The notes beneath the pieces were generated by a model that was not told where the DNA came from, ran no database searches, and saw nothing but the letters and a program-made list of their open reading frames with translations. Below, one piece after another: positions 8,642 to 18,493 of a stretch of DNA of 64,000 bases; within the stretch, counting starts at the first letter, position 1, and every line of letters starts with the position of its first letter. Source of the stretch: an uncultured Clostridia bacterium (GTDB lineage: Bacteria; Bacillota; Clostridia; TANB77; CAG-508); NCBI GenBank assembly GCA_944393385.1, contig CALYAA010000006.1, positions 1 to 64,000 of the forward strand, written 5' to 3'. The position numbers and the translations under genes were made by a program.

Positions 8642-10318
8642 ATGGACTTAATAACTGAAAAACAATTAAAAAGAAACATCATACATTGGTATCCAGAACA
8701 AAAAAATAAAGAAATATTGCAAATTGGAATTGTTGATAAAGATATTATAGAAGAACTATGCACTAAATTCCAAAAAGTAATAATAGTAGTAAAAAATGAA
8801 AAACAAAAACAAAAAATACTAGAAGAGAACAATTTTGAAAATTTAGAAGTAATTATAAATTTTTCAGAGCTAGGAAACAAAAAAATTGATTATATATCAT
8901 TAATAGGAACTATGGAAAACTATGAAATAAACAATGAAACAAAAGCTTATAAAAAATTGCAAAAAATACTTGATATTGCAAGTAACTATATAAATGATGA
9001 AAGCAAAATTATTTTAGTAGTAGATAATAAATATGGCATGAAATTTTGGACAACCTTACAAGCACAAAAAAATATATTGTGTAATCAAACATTTGCCCTA
9101 AGCAAAACTATGATTGAAAAAATCTTAAAAGAAAAAGGATTTGAATATTTTAAATATTATTATGTTTTACCAGATTATAAAGTACCTAATGCAATATTTA
9201 CAGACAAATACTTACCAAATATGGAAAGCATTCACAGAAACTTTTTATATGGGGAAGAAGATTACGTAAGTTTTAATCAAACAGATGCATATATAGAGAT
9301 ATTAAAAGAAGACCCAGAAAAATTCAAATTTTTTGCAAACTCATTTTTTATAGAGATAGGAAAAAAGCAATTTGAAGACAATAATATAAAATTTGTATCA
9401 TATACTAATATCAGAAAAAAAGAATATATGATCCAAACAATTATATATGAAAATACAGTTGAAAAAACAAATATGCCAGAAGAAGCAAAAACGCATATAG
9501 AAAGTATAAAAAACAACATAGAAATAATGAAACAAAGAAACATAAAAACAGTAGATAAATATGAAAACGGAAAAATAGTAAGTAAGTTTATTGAAAATGG
9601 AAAAAGTTATGAAAAAGTACTTTTAGATTTATTAATAGCAGAAAAATTTGATGAATTTTTCGAATGTATTAATAAATACAAAATTGGCTTATTGACAAAA
9701 CTTGAAGAAGTAGAATATTCAAACATAAAGGAAGAAAATATATTCACCAAATATAACATAGACTGTAAAGATGAAATACAATCATTAAAATTTGTAAAAT
9801 ATGGCTTATGGGACTTAATTTTTCAAAATGCATTTTATATAGATAATGAACTATATTTCTATGACCAAGAATGGTTTGCCTATAACATACCAGTAGAATT
9901 TATTATTTATAGAGCAATTGCATATTTTCCAAGTGCACATGCATTTATAAAAACAGAAGAATTATATAGGAGATTAGGCTTAGAAAATTATTTAGATATA
10001 TTTCAAAAATTAGACAACATACTACAACAAAATATCAGAGATGAAAATATATGGAAAATGCATAATAGTACAAAAACAGGACAAACGCTAATTAATATGT
10101 ATAACAATAAAGAAAAAGAATTAGAAAAAGAAGTAGAAAAATATATTCAGGTTACAAATGAAGAAAAATCAAAACAGGAAAAACTTATAGAAGAAAATAA
10201 AGAATTAAATAGAATAATTAATGACTTACTTAAAGAAAGAGAAACAATTTGTAATTCTAAATCATGGAAAATAACTAAACCAATGAGATGGATTAGTGAA
10301 AAACTAAACAAAAACTAA
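8642..10318 (+). CDS. WbdD-like methyltransferase/kinase-like protein with C-terminal coiled coil
   Basis: Three parts are visible in 558 residues. Residues 1-200 match the layout of a class I methyltransferase of glycan clusters (ILQIG at the motif I position, IDYISLIGTMENY, then VDNKYGMKFW and YYVLPDYKVPNAIFTDKYLP), but motif I lacks the usual Gly-rich loop, so activity is uncertain. Residues 240-420 look kinase-like: VEK (K274), then D391 and N396 in WDLIFQN, and D408 with E410 in YDQEW, matching the catalytic loop and metal-binding Asp. Residues about 475-540 are a Glu/Lys-rich coiled coil ending in SKSWKITKPMRWI. The same order (methyltransferase, kinase, coiled coil) is found in WbdD, the chain terminator of O9a-type polysaccharide. 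A capping or chain-length role is inference from architecture and the Wzt neighbour. Confidence 0.6.
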   Translation: MDLITEKQLKRNIIHWYPEQKNKEILQIGIVDKDIIEELCTKFQKVIIVVKNEKQKQKILEENNFENLEVIINFSELGNKKIDYISLIGTMENYEINNETKAYKKLQKILDIASNYINDESKIILVVDNKYGMKFWTTLQAQKNILCNQTFALSKTMIEKILKEKGFEYFKYYYVLPDYKVPNAIFTDKYLPNMESIHRNFLYGEEDYVSFNQTDAYIEILKEDPEKFKFFANSFFIEIGKKQFEDNNIKFVSYTNIRKKEYMIQTIIYENTVEKTNMPEEAKTHIESIKNNIEIMKQRNIKTVDKYENGKIVSKFIENGKSYEKVLLDLLIAEKFDEFFECINKYKIGLLTKLEEVEYSNIKEENIFTKYNIDCKDEIQSLKFVKYGLWDLIFQNAFYIDNELYFYDQEWFAYNIPVEFIIYRAIAYFPSAHAFIKTEELYRRLGLENYLDIFQKLDNILQQNIRDENIWKMHNSTKTGQTLINMYNNKEKELEKEVEKYIQVTNEEKSKQEKLIEENKELNRIINDLLKERETICNSKSWKITKPMRWISEKLNKN

Positions 10319-10359
10319 AGTGCAAGTAGTTAATATCAAAGGAAAGGAATAGATTAGTT

Positions 10360-12219
10360 GTGAAAGTATTAATTGCAAGAATTAAAAATGTAATAAATCA
10401 AGTTAGATATTATAGGAAAAAATATGGTGTTAAAAAAACAATAAAGAAAATTTTATCAAAAATATATGCAAAAATTTTTAGAAAGCAAGAAATTGCAAAA
10501 GCACAAAACGAAAGAGAAAAATATCAAATTTGGATACAAAATAATGAGCCAAATGCTGAGCAATTAGAAGAACAAAGAAAAACAAAATTTAAAATAATGC
10601 CAAAATTTAGTATTGTTGTACCAATGTATAATACACCTGTAAATTTCTTCACAGAACTTGTAGACTGTTTAAAAGAACAAACTTATACAAATTGGGAATT
10701 ATGTTTAGCAGATGGAAGTCCAACACAAAATGAAGAATTAAAGAAAATAATAGATAGTGATAAAAGAATAAAATATCATTTTATAAATGAAAATAAAGGA
10801 ATATCAGGAAATTCCAATGAAGCATTAAAATTAGTAACAGGAGATTATATTTTATTAGTTGACCATGATGATTTATTACCAATATTTTGTTTATATGAAT
10901 TAGCAAAAACAATTAATAATCATCCAGAAGTAGAATTTATTTATACAGATGAAGATAAAATAGAAGGAACTAAAGATAAAAGATGTGATCCACACTTTAA
11001 ACCAGATTTTGCAATAGATACACTAAGATCAAATAATTATATCACACATTTATCTGTATTCAAAAAAGAATTAATGGATAAATTAGGAGGATTTAGAGAC
11101 AAATATAATGGAGCACAAGATTTTGATATAATTATAAGAGCAACAGAAAATACTAAAAACATAATTCACATACCAAAAGTATTATATCATTGGAGAGTAC
11201 ATGCAAATTCAACAGCAATGGTAGCAGATGCAAAACCATATGCATATGAAGCTGGGATAAAAGTAATAGAAGACCATTTATCAAGATGCAATTTAAAAGC
11301 AAAAGTAACCCATGGAGGAGATATTCCAGGTGTATATGAAGTAGAATATGAAGTTAAAGGAAATCCAAAAGTATCAATTTTAATACCAAATAAAGACAGT
11401 ATAAAATTATTAAGAAATTGTGTAAATTCTATATTAAAACTTTCTACATATGATAATTATGAAATTGTTATTATAGAAAACAATAGTGAAGAACAAAAAA
11501 CATTTGATTATTATGAAAATATACAAAAGTTAGAAAAGGTAAGAGTAATAAAATATGAAGAAAAAGGATTCAATTATTCAAAAATAATAAATTTTGGTGT
11601 AAAGAATTGTAAAGACAGTGAATATGTAGTTCAATTAAATAGTGATACAGAAGTGTTGACAAATAATTGGATAGAAAAATTTTTAGGATATGCACAAAGA
11701 AAAGATGTAGGTGCAGTTGGAGCAAGATTATATTATGAAGATAAATCAATACAACATGCAGGAATTGGTGTTGGAATATGTAATTTAGCAGCAAATTTGC
11801 TAACAAATACACCAAAAAACTTTCACGCATATTTTGGAAGAGAATGTTTAACTCAAGATTTATCAGCAGTTACAGGAGCATGTTTATTTTCTAGAAGAAG
11901 TATATATGAAGAAGTAGGATATATGGATGAAGAAAAATTTAAAGTAGCATTTAATGATGTTGACTTTTGCTTAAAAATTAGACAAGCTGGATATCTAATA
12001 GTTTATAATCCATATGTAGAGTTTATGCATTATGAGTCAAAAACAAGGGGATATGAAGACACTTCAGAAAAACAAGCAAGATTTGAAAGAGAAGCAACAA
12101 ATTTTAGAGAAAAATGGAAAGAAGTTATTGAAAAAGGAGATCCATATTCTAACATAAACTTTGATAAAAATACTGCACAGTACAATATAAGTACAGAGAA
12201 AATTGAATATAAAGATTGA
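10360..12219 (+). CDS. Two-domain family 2 glycosyltransferase
   Basis: The 619-residue protein carries two GT-A domains in tandem. The first runs from FSIVVPMYNTPVNFF with LADGSPT and LVDHDDL (DxD); the second begins KVSILIPNKDSIKLL with IIENNSEE and QLNSDTE, and ends with NDVDFCLKIRQAGY, typical of O-antigen and rhamnan synthases. The N-terminal 80 residues are basic. The start is GTG at 10360 with GGAAAGGA about 12 nt upstream, a spacing common in this operon. Such proteins may add two different residues or build a repeating unit. Acceptor and donor are unknown. Confidence 0.88.
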   Translation: MKVLIARIKNVINQVRYYRKKYGVKKTIKKILSKIYAKIFRKQEIAKAQNEREKYQIWIQNNEPNAEQLEEQRKTKFKIMPKFSIVVPMYNTPVNFFTELVDCLKEQTYTNWELCLADGSPTQNEELKKIIDSDKRIKYHFINENKGISGNSNEALKLVTGDYILLVDHDDLLPIFCLYELAKTINNHPEVEFIYTDEDKIEGTKDKRCDPHFKPDFAIDTLRSNNYITHLSVFKKELMDKLGGFRDKYNGAQDFDIIIRATENTKNIIHIPKVLYHWRVHANSTAMVADAKPYAYEAGIKVIEDHLSRCNLKAKVTHGGDIPGVYEVEYEVKGNPKVSILIPNKDSIKLLRNCVNSILKLSTYDNYEIVIIENNSEEQKTFDYYENIQKLEKVRVIKYEEKGFNYSKIINFGVKNCKDSEYVVQLNSDTEVLTNNWIEKFLGYAQRKDVGAVGARLYYEDKSIQHAGIGVGICNLAANLLTNTPKNFHAYFGRECLTQDLSAVTGACLFSRRSIYEEVGYMDEEKFKVAFNDVDFCLKIRQAGYLIVYNPYVEFMHYESKTRGYEDTSEKQARFEREATNFREKWKEVIEKGDPYSNINFDKNTAQYNISTEKIEYKD

Positions 12220-12256
12220 GAAATAATTTGTGCATTGAGGAAGGAATAATATAAAA

Positions 12257-14518
12257 ATGTTAGATATATTGAATAGAAAATTAATAGAAAATGCAAGTGA
12301 ATTTAGATACATGTATTTTGGAATTGTACTGACAATATTAGTCTTTTCTGGATTTCAGTTTATTAAAGATTTATATAAAGAAATAAAAAATAAAAGAACT
12401 ATAAAAGAAAAAATAATTAGATTACTAAAAAATCAATACTTAATTGGAATAATTGCAACAATTACTCCGATTTTACTTGAAATTATTTTATATAAAAACT
12501 ATGTAATAACATTTTCAAAAGATACATATATAAGATTGGCTTATGCATATTCAGTTATCATATTAATATACATATATTTTTGGGGAACCAAAAGAACTGA
12601 AAAATTAGAAAAGATTTTGAATTTTATAGTAAAACATAGATATAAAATTGCAGTTATTGTATTTATAATATTAGTTTCATGTAGAATACATTTCTCATCT
12701 ATAGGAAATTGGAATGCTTATATACATGAAGGAGTCGATTCTACAATAATAGGAAAAAGTAGAGCAATTAGATCAGATGAATGGCTAGTTACAACACCAT
12801 TTATATTATCTCAAAAATATGATGGATTTAAGTTAGTAAATGAAAACTTAGATATAGGAAATAATGACATGAATGTATTTCATGCACCTGTATTAGACGC
12901 AACCATAGTAGTTAAGATATTTCATTGGGGATATTTCTTGTTTGGAAATGAAATTGGTCTTTCTTGGTCATGGGTTTTAAAAATAATTGTAATGTTTATG
13001 GTTTATTTTGAATTTGGAATGATGTTGACTAAAAAAGACAAATGGTTGTCACTGGTATTTGCAGTATGGTTATCATTCTCACCAGCTGTGGTATGGTGGT
13101 CAATATTAGATACAATATCATTTGCAATGGCAATAGTAGTGCTATTTAATGCTTTTGTATCTAATAAAGAACTGGATATTAAAAAGAAAATTCTAATTGC
13201 ATATGCAATGATTGTAGCATTATTTTATTTTGCATGTCAATTGTATCCAGCTTGGCAAGTACCTTTAGCTTATTTGATAGTAGTATTTATTATAATTGAC
13301 TTTATTAGGTATAGAAAAAACTTGAATAAAAAAGACTATATAATAATGGCAGTAACTATTCTTATAACAATTTTACTATTTGGATATTTTATAATTTCAT
13401 CATGGGATGGAATTACAGATATAATGAGCACTAAATATCCTGGAGGAAGAGAAGAAGTTGGAGGAGATTATGATTTTTCTGGATTTGTTAACTATTATGT
13501 AAATTTCTTTACACCATATTATGATGAATATTCAAATCCCTGTGAAATAGCATCTTTTATATATCCAAGCTTAGCAGTTTTGATTGTATTAATATGTGCA
13601 ATCATTAAAACTATAAAAAATAAAAATATAAAGGAAAAACTTAAAGACAAAGATAATTGGTATATATATGGAGTATCAATTATAATAATGATATTTTTAT
13701 TATGGATGTCTTTTGCTTGGCCAAAAATATTAAGAAAAATAACATTATTATATTTTTCACCAACCAAAAGAACTGAAACAATTTTCCAATTTGCTTGTGT
13801 AATATTAACAATTCTTATAGCTAAAAAAATATTTGATAAAAAAGAAAAAATAATGAAACCACAAATAGCACTTATAATATCAATTTTAATATCAATATTA
13901 ACATATTTTGTAGCTAAAAAAAGCCCATTTGCGGAAACATTTACTGTATTTAAATTTAGTATTCTAATTCCAATTATATTTTTTATGAACTATACATTCT
14001 TATCAAGCAATAAAAAAGCTTTTGGATATGTAATGATAATTGTAAGTATACTGGCAGGAGGATTTGTAAATCCTATAGCTATTGGAACAGCTCCAATAAA
14101 TGATACAGAAATAGCAAAAGCAGCAGTAAGTATAGCAAATGAAAATCCACAAGGAATATGGATTGGTGGAACTCAAATAAATTCACAATATTTAATAGCA
14201 AATGGAATAAAAGTATTAAATGGGATAAATGAATATCCAAACTACGACTGGATAGATTTATTAGATCCAGAACATAAATATGAAGAAGTATGGAATAGAT
14301 ATGCACATATTTTCATAACATTAGATGATAGAACATATTTTGAATTAATAGCAACAGATTCATATTGTGTACATTTAACATATCAAAATTTAAAAGATAT
14401 GAAGGTTGAATATTACTATACAAATGAAAAAGCAAATGAAGAAAAAATGGAAAAATTCTCATTAGAACTACTTTATGAGAATGATAATACAGGTCAATAT
14501 ATTTATAAAATAAATTAA
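12257..14518 (+). CDS. Large polytopic membrane protein of a glycan cluster (possible GT-C type)
   Basis: The 753-residue protein has a dozen or more hydrophobic segments and a long soluble C-terminal tail. A conserved-looking loop after the third or fourth segment reads RAIRSDEWLVTTP; acidic motifs in the first large extracytoplasmic loop are a hallmark of GT-C enzymes that use polyprenyl-phosphate sugars. The next gene encodes a polyprenyl-phosphate sugar synthase and the one after it a DUF2304 protein, a set often seen together. A transferase acting outside the membrane is therefore plausible. The alternative is a polysaccharide polymerase or an accessory protein. Function is inferred only from topology and context. 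Confidence 0.65.
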   Translation: MLDILNRKLIENASEFRYMYFGIVLTILVFSGFQFIKDLYKEIKNKRTIKEKIIRLLKNQYLIGIIATITPILLEIILYKNYVITFSKDTYIRLAYAYSVIILIYIYFWGTKRTEKLEKILNFIVKHRYKIAVIVFIILVSCRIHFSSIGNWNAYIHEGVDSTIIGKSRAIRSDEWLVTTPFILSQKYDGFKLVNENLDIGNNDMNVFHAPVLDATIVVKIFHWGYFLFGNEIGLSWSWVLKIIVMFMVYFEFGMMLTKKDKWLSLVFAVWLSFSPAVVWWSILDTISFAMAIVVLFNAFVSNKELDIKKKILIAYAMIVALFYFACQLYPAWQVPLAYLIVVFIIIDFIRYRKNLNKKDYIIMAVTILITILLFGYFIISSWDGITDIMSTKYPGGREEVGGDYDFSGFVNYYVNFFTPYYDEYSNPCEIASFIYPSLAVLIVLICAIIKTIKNKNIKEKLKDKDNWYIYGVSIIIMIFLLWMSFAWPKILRKITLLYFSPTKRTETIFQFACVILTILIAKKIFDKKEKIMKPQIALIISILISILTYFVAKKSPFAETFTVFKFSILIPIIFFMNYTFLSSNKKAFGYVMIIVSILAGGFVNPIAIGTAPINDTEIAKAAVSIANENPQGIWIGGTQINSQYLIANGIKVLNGINEYPNYDWIDLLDPEHKYEEVWNRYAHIFITLDDRTYFELIATDSYCVHLTYQNLKDMKVEYYYTNEKANEEKMEKFSLELLYENDNTGQYIYKIN

Positions 14519-14543
14519 ATTTAAAAGAAAGGAAAATTTAAAA

Positions 14544-15257
14544 TTGAAAGTTCTAATAATAATACCAGCATATAACGAGCAAGAGAATATATTAGGCACT
14601 GTAAATAAAATAAAAGAATATAGTGAAGAATTAGACTATATTGTTATAAATGATGGTTCGACAGATAATACAGAAAAAATATTAATAGAAAATAATATAA
14701 ACCACATAAAATTAATAAATAATCTAGGAATAGGAGGAGCAGTACAAACAGGATATAAATATGCATATGAAAATGGATTTGATATAGCAATCCAATTTGA
14801 TGGAGATGGTCAACATGATATAAACTATGTACCAAATATATGTGAGCCAATATTAAATGGACAAGCAGACATGGTAATAGGAACAAGATATTTAGATAAA
14901 AGTTCTAGCAAATTTCAATCAACATTTATGAGAAGATTAGGCTCAAATATAATATCGATTTTTATAAAAGTTTTTGCTGGAAAAAAGATAACAGATCCAA
15001 CATCTGGATTTAGAGCAGTAAATAAAAAGGTAATTGAAGAATTTGCAAAAGAATATCCAAAAGAATATCCAGAACCAGAATCAACAGTTTCATTACTTGT
15101 AAATGGATATAAAGTAGAAGAAACACCAGTAAACATGAATGAAAGAACAGGTGGAACATCTTCAATTAGATTATGGAAATCTGTAGACTATATGGTAAAA
15201 GTTGTTTTAGCCATAATAATAGATAGTATAAGCTTAAAAAGAAGGAGGAAAAAATAA
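14544..15257 (+). CDS. Polyprenyl-phosphate glycosyltransferase (DPM1-like GT2)
   Basis: The 237-residue protein is a compact GT-A enzyme: VLIIIPAYNEQENI, VINDGSTDNT, QFDGDGQHD (DxD) and a TDPTSGFRA motif seen in dolichyl/undecaprenyl-phosphate mannose and glucose synthases. It has no long C-terminal membrane domain; the adjacent DUF2304 gene overlaps its stop (TAATG) and probably supplies the membrane partner. The start is TTG at 14544 with GAAAGGA upstream. It should load a sugar from a nucleotide donor onto polyprenyl phosphate for use by a GT-C enzyme such as the preceding membrane protein. Confidence 0.88.
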   Translation: MKVLIIIPAYNEQENILGTVNKIKEYSEELDYIVINDGSTDNTEKILIENNINHIKLINNLGIGGAVQTGYKYAYENGFDIAIQFDGDGQHDINYVPNICEPILNGQADMVIGTRYLDKSSSKFQSTFMRRLGSNIISIFIKVFAGKKITDPTSGFRAVNKKVIEEFAKEYPKEYPEPESTVSLLVNGYKVEETPVNMNERTGGTSSIRLWKSVDYMVKVVLAIIIDSISLKRRRKK

Positions 15258-15613
15258 TGCAATTATCATTAAGAATATCTTTAATAATTATAATGCTAAT
15301 ATATTTATTCTGTATTGCAAAATCAGTTAAACGTAAAAATATGAGAATTGGATATTTAGTATTTTGGTCAATTATTGGGCTATTATTAATAATTGCATTA
15401 ATAGTTCCAAACCTAGTAAATAATATATCGAGAATTGTTGGATTTGAAATTCCATTAAATATGATATTAAGTGTAGCAATTTTTATTATATTATACTTAA
15501 TATTTCATCTTATGACATTAATATCAAAAGAAGAAAAGAAAAATACATTACTAATTCAAGAAGTATCAATGCTAAAAAAACGAGTAGAAGATTTAGAAAA
15601 AAAAGAGGAATAA
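15257..15613 (+). CDS. DUF2304 small membrane protein
   Basis: The 118-residue protein has three hydrophobic segments followed by a charged coiled-coil tail (KKRVEDLEKKEE), the form of the DUF2304 family. Its ATG overlaps the stop of the preceding polyprenyl-phosphate glycosyltransferase by one base, with GAAGGAGG as ribosome binding site, so the two are translationally coupled. Family members routinely accompany such transferases; the molecular role is not established. It may anchor the enzyme or move the lipid-linked sugar. Confidence 0.8.
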   Translation: MQLSLRISLIIIMLIYLFCIAKSVKRKNMRIGYLVFWSIIGLLLIIALIVPNLVNNISRIVGFEIPLNMILSVAIFIILYLIFHLMTLISKEEKKNTLLIQEVSMLKKRVEDLEKKEE

Positions 15614-15617
15614 ATTA

Positions 15618-16403
15618 ATGAAAGAATACAAAAACCACACATTTGCAATATGTGCATATAAAGAATCTCAATATTTAGAAGAATGTATAAAATCATTGAA
15701 AAATCAAACCGTCAAAAGTAATATAATAATGGCAACCTCTACTCCAAATGACTATATAAAAAGCCTAGCAGAAAAACATAATATAGAATTATTCATAAAT
15801 AATGGAGAAAAAGGAATAGGACAAGACTGGAACTTTGCAGTAAGTCAAGCAAAAACAGACTATGTTACAGTTGCACATCAAGATGATATATATTGTGAAA
15901 ACTATCTAGAAGAAATAGTAAAAAAGCTAGAAAAAGGAAAAGATTTTTTAATTGCCTTTTCAGATTATAATGAAATAAAAAATGGCGAAACAATACCATT
16001 AACAACAAACCTAAAAATAAAAAAATTACTACTTTTTCCACTAAGATTGAACAATAGGTGGAAAATTAATAAAAAATTTTCAATTGCATTTGGTTCAAGT
16101 ATATGTTGCCCTGCAGTTACAGTTAATACAAAAATTTTAGGTAAGAGACCATATAAAACAGAATTAAAATGTGATTTAGACTGGGATACTTGGTATGAAT
16201 TTTCAAAAAGAAAAGGAAGATTTTTATATATTCCTAAACCATTAATGAAGCATAGAATACATGAAGAATCTGAAACAAGTAATTTAATACATAACAATGT
16301 AAGGCTAGAAGAAGATTTTCTTATGTTTAAAAAATTTTGGCCAGAATGGATAGCAAAATTACTAATGAAAAAATATAAAGATGCAATAAAAACTAATGGA
16401 TAA
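15618..16403 (+). CDS. Family 2 glycosyltransferase
   Basis: The 261-residue protein has the GT-A start FAICAYKESQYLEECI, a loop GIGQDWNFAV and the metal-binding AHQDDIY. The C-terminal part holds DLDWDTWYEF and a KHRIHEES segment, so the catalytic domain is complete without a membrane segment. It lies 4 nt after the DUF2304 gene and directly before the heptose genes, and is likely to act on the same glycan. The donor is unknown. Confidence 0.85.
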   Translation: MKEYKNHTFAICAYKESQYLEECIKSLKNQTVKSNIIMATSTPNDYIKSLAEKHNIELFINNGEKGIGQDWNFAVSQAKTDYVTVAHQDDIYCENYLEEIVKKLEKGKDFLIAFSDYNEIKNGETIPLTTNLKIKKLLLFPLRLNNRWKINKKFSIAFGSSICCPAVTVNTKILGKRPYKTELKCDLDWDTWYEFSKRKGRFLYIPKPLMKHRIHEESETSNLIHNNVRLEEDFLMFKKFWPEWIAKLLMKKYKDAIKTNG

Positions 16404-16419
16404 TAAAGGAGCTGTAAAA

Positions 16420-17913
16420 ATGAATATAGAAACACAATTAAATAATATCAAAACAAAAAAAGTGTTAGTAGTTGGAGACATCATGTTAGACAAATACTTT
16501 TTTGGAGAAGCAACAAGATTATCACCAGAAGCACCAATACCAATATTACACAAAACAAGAGAAACAGTAGTGCTAGGTGGAGCTGCAAATGTAGCAAGAA
16601 ATTTAGTAAGAGCAAACCAAAATGTATGGACAATGAGTGTTATAGGAAATGATGATGAAGGAAAACAACTTAAATCAATACTAGAAGAAAACAAAATAAA
16701 TACAGAATTATTAATTTCTGATAAAACAAGAGTAACAACTGTAAAAACAAGAATGATTGGACCTGGTAATGCTCAAATGTTAAGATTAGATGTTGAAGAT
16801 ACAACACCAATATCAGAAGAATTATCTAATAAAATGATAAAACAATTTGAAAACAAAGTAAAAGATTTTGACATTATAGTAATTTCTGATTACAAAAAAG
16901 GTGTTTTAAGTGTAGAAAATACATCAAAACTTATTGAAATAGCAAACAAATACAATAAAAAAACATTAATAGACACAAAAGAACCATCTTATGCAAAATA
17001 TAGAAATGCATTTTTAATAAAACCAAATAAAAATGAATTACAAAATTTAACCAAAATGAGTGTAAACAATGATGAAGAAATTGTTAAAGCAGCACAAGAA
17101 CTTAGAAAACAGACAAACGCCAAATATGTATTAGCAACAAGAGGAAAAGAAGGAATGACACTTGTTGGAGAAAATAGTTTTCAACATATTAGAGGCGTTT
17201 CAAAAGAAGTATATGATGTATCAGGAGCAGGAGACACTGTAATTTCATATTTAGCTGTAGGACTTGCAAATAATTTTGACATAACAGATACAGCAAGATT
17301 ATCAAATATTGCATCAAGCATAGAAGTTTCTAAGATGGGAACATATGCAGTTTCTGTGGAAGAAATAAAACAACATATTAGTAAAGAAAATGAAGTATCT
17401 TATGATAATAAAATTGTAGAAGTAGATGAACTAGTAAAAATATTGCAAGATGAAAGAGAAAAAGGTAAAAAAGTAGTATTTACTAATGGATGTTTTGACA
17501 TTTTCCATGTAGGCCATGCAAGATATTTAAAACAAGCATCTACATATGGAGATATTTTAATTGTAGGAGTTAATTCAGATGAATCTGTAAAAAGATTAAA
17601 AGGACCAGAAAGACCAATTATATCAGAAAAAGAAAGAATGGAATTATTAGCAGATTTGCAATGTGTTAGTTATGTTGTAAAATTTAGTGAAGATACACCA
17701 TATGAATTAATAAAAAAGATACAACCAGATATTATTACAAAAGGTGGAGATTATAAGCCAGAAGATGTTGTTGGAAAAGATATTGTTGAACAAAAAGGCG
17801 GAAAAGTAGTTATATGTAATTTAATTGAAGGAAAATCTACAACTAATATAATAACCAAAATTAAAAAGTTAATTCTTTTCCAAAATGGTTTGGATTATAA
17901 GAAAGGATTTTAA
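16420..17913 (+). CDS. hldE: Bifunctional heptose-7-phosphate kinase / heptose-1-phosphate adenylyltransferase
   Basis: The protein joins a PfkB-family kinase (residues about 1-310; VLGGAANVARNL, LIKPNKNE, and the anion-hole motif SGAGDT with catalytic Asp) to a nucleotidyltransferase (residues about 345-480; FTNGCFDIFHVGHARYL with the HxGH motif). It phosphorylates D-glycero-D-manno-heptose 7-phosphate at C1 and later adenylates the 1-phosphate to ADP-D-glycero-beta-D-manno-heptose. The frame is open from an ATG at 16396, but the ATG at 16420 has AAAGGAG 8 nt upstream and is preferred. The full fused form is typical of proteobacteria and less usual in this kind of genome. gmhA and gmhB follow immediately. 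Confidence 0.95.
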   Translation: MNIETQLNNIKTKKVLVVGDIMLDKYFFGEATRLSPEAPIPILHKTRETVVLGGAANVARNLVRANQNVWTMSVIGNDDEGKQLKSILEENKINTELLISDKTRVTTVKTRMIGPGNAQMLRLDVEDTTPISEELSNKMIKQFENKVKDFDIIVISDYKKGVLSVENTSKLIEIANKYNKKTLIDTKEPSYAKYRNAFLIKPNKNELQNLTKMSVNNDEEIVKAAQELRKQTNAKYVLATRGKEGMTLVGENSFQHIRGVSKEVYDVSGAGDTVISYLAVGLANNFDITDTARLSNIASSIEVSKMGTYAVSVEEIKQHISKENEVSYDNKIVEVDELVKILQDEREKGKKVVFTNGCFDIFHVGHARYLKQASTYGDILIVGVNSDESVKRLKGPERPIISEKERMELLADLQCVSYVVKFSEDTPYELIKKIQPDIITKGGDYKPEDVVGKDIVEQKGGKVVICNLIEGKSTTNIITKIKKLILFQNGLDYKKGF

Positions 17914-17917
17914 AATT

Positions 17918-18493
17918 ATGAAAGAAGAAATTAAAGAAAAATTTATGTATAGCATAGAATGTAAAACAAAAGTAATTAATGATGACAAAATAATATCACA
18001 AGTTGAAGAAGTATGTAATAAATTAATAGAATGCTACAAAAATGGACATAGAGTATATATAATGGGAAATGGTGGATCAGCAGCAGATGCACAACATTTT
18101 TCAGCAGAACTAGTAGGAAGATATATGATGGAAAGAAAAGGATTACCTGCAGTAGCATTTACAACAGACACAAGTATATTAACAGCTGTAGGAAATGACT
18201 ATGGATATGATGACGTATTTAGAAGACAAACAGAAGCATTAGTTGAAAAAGGTGATGTTGTATTTGGAATATCTACAAGTGGAAATTCTAAAAATATATA
18301 TAATGCCCTAAATTTTGCAAAAGAAAAAGGAGCAACAACAATTGGCTTTTTAGGAAAAACAGGAGGAATGTGTAAAGATTTATGTGATATACCAATTGTA
18401 ATAGAATATCCTAGAACTCCAAATATTCAAGAAGCTCATGAAATGATTATGCACACAATATGTGAGATTGTTGAGAAAAAGTTATATGAATAA
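17918..18493 (+). CDS. gmhA: Sedoheptulose 7-phosphate isomerase
   Basis: The 191-residue SIS-domain protein has MGNGGSAADAQHFSAELVGR, an active-site and phosphate-binding segment diagnostic of GmhA, and STSGNSKN as the second phosphate loop. It converts sedoheptulose 7-phosphate to D-glycero-D-manno-heptose 7-phosphate, the first committed step of the heptose pathway. An open frame extends upstream to 17885 inside hldE, but the ATG at 17918 has GAAAGGA 10 nt before it and gives the normal family length. It is 4 nt from hldE and overlaps gmhB. Confidence 0.95.
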   Translation: MKEEIKEKFMYSIECKTKVINDDKIISQVEEVCNKLIECYKNGHRVYIMGNGGSAADAQHFSAELVGRYMMERKGLPAVAFTTDTSILTAVGNDYGYDDVFRRQTEALVEKGDVVFGISTSGNSKNIYNALNFAKEKGATTIGFLGKTGGMCKDLCDIPIVIEYPRTPNIQEAHEMIMHTICEIVEKKLYE

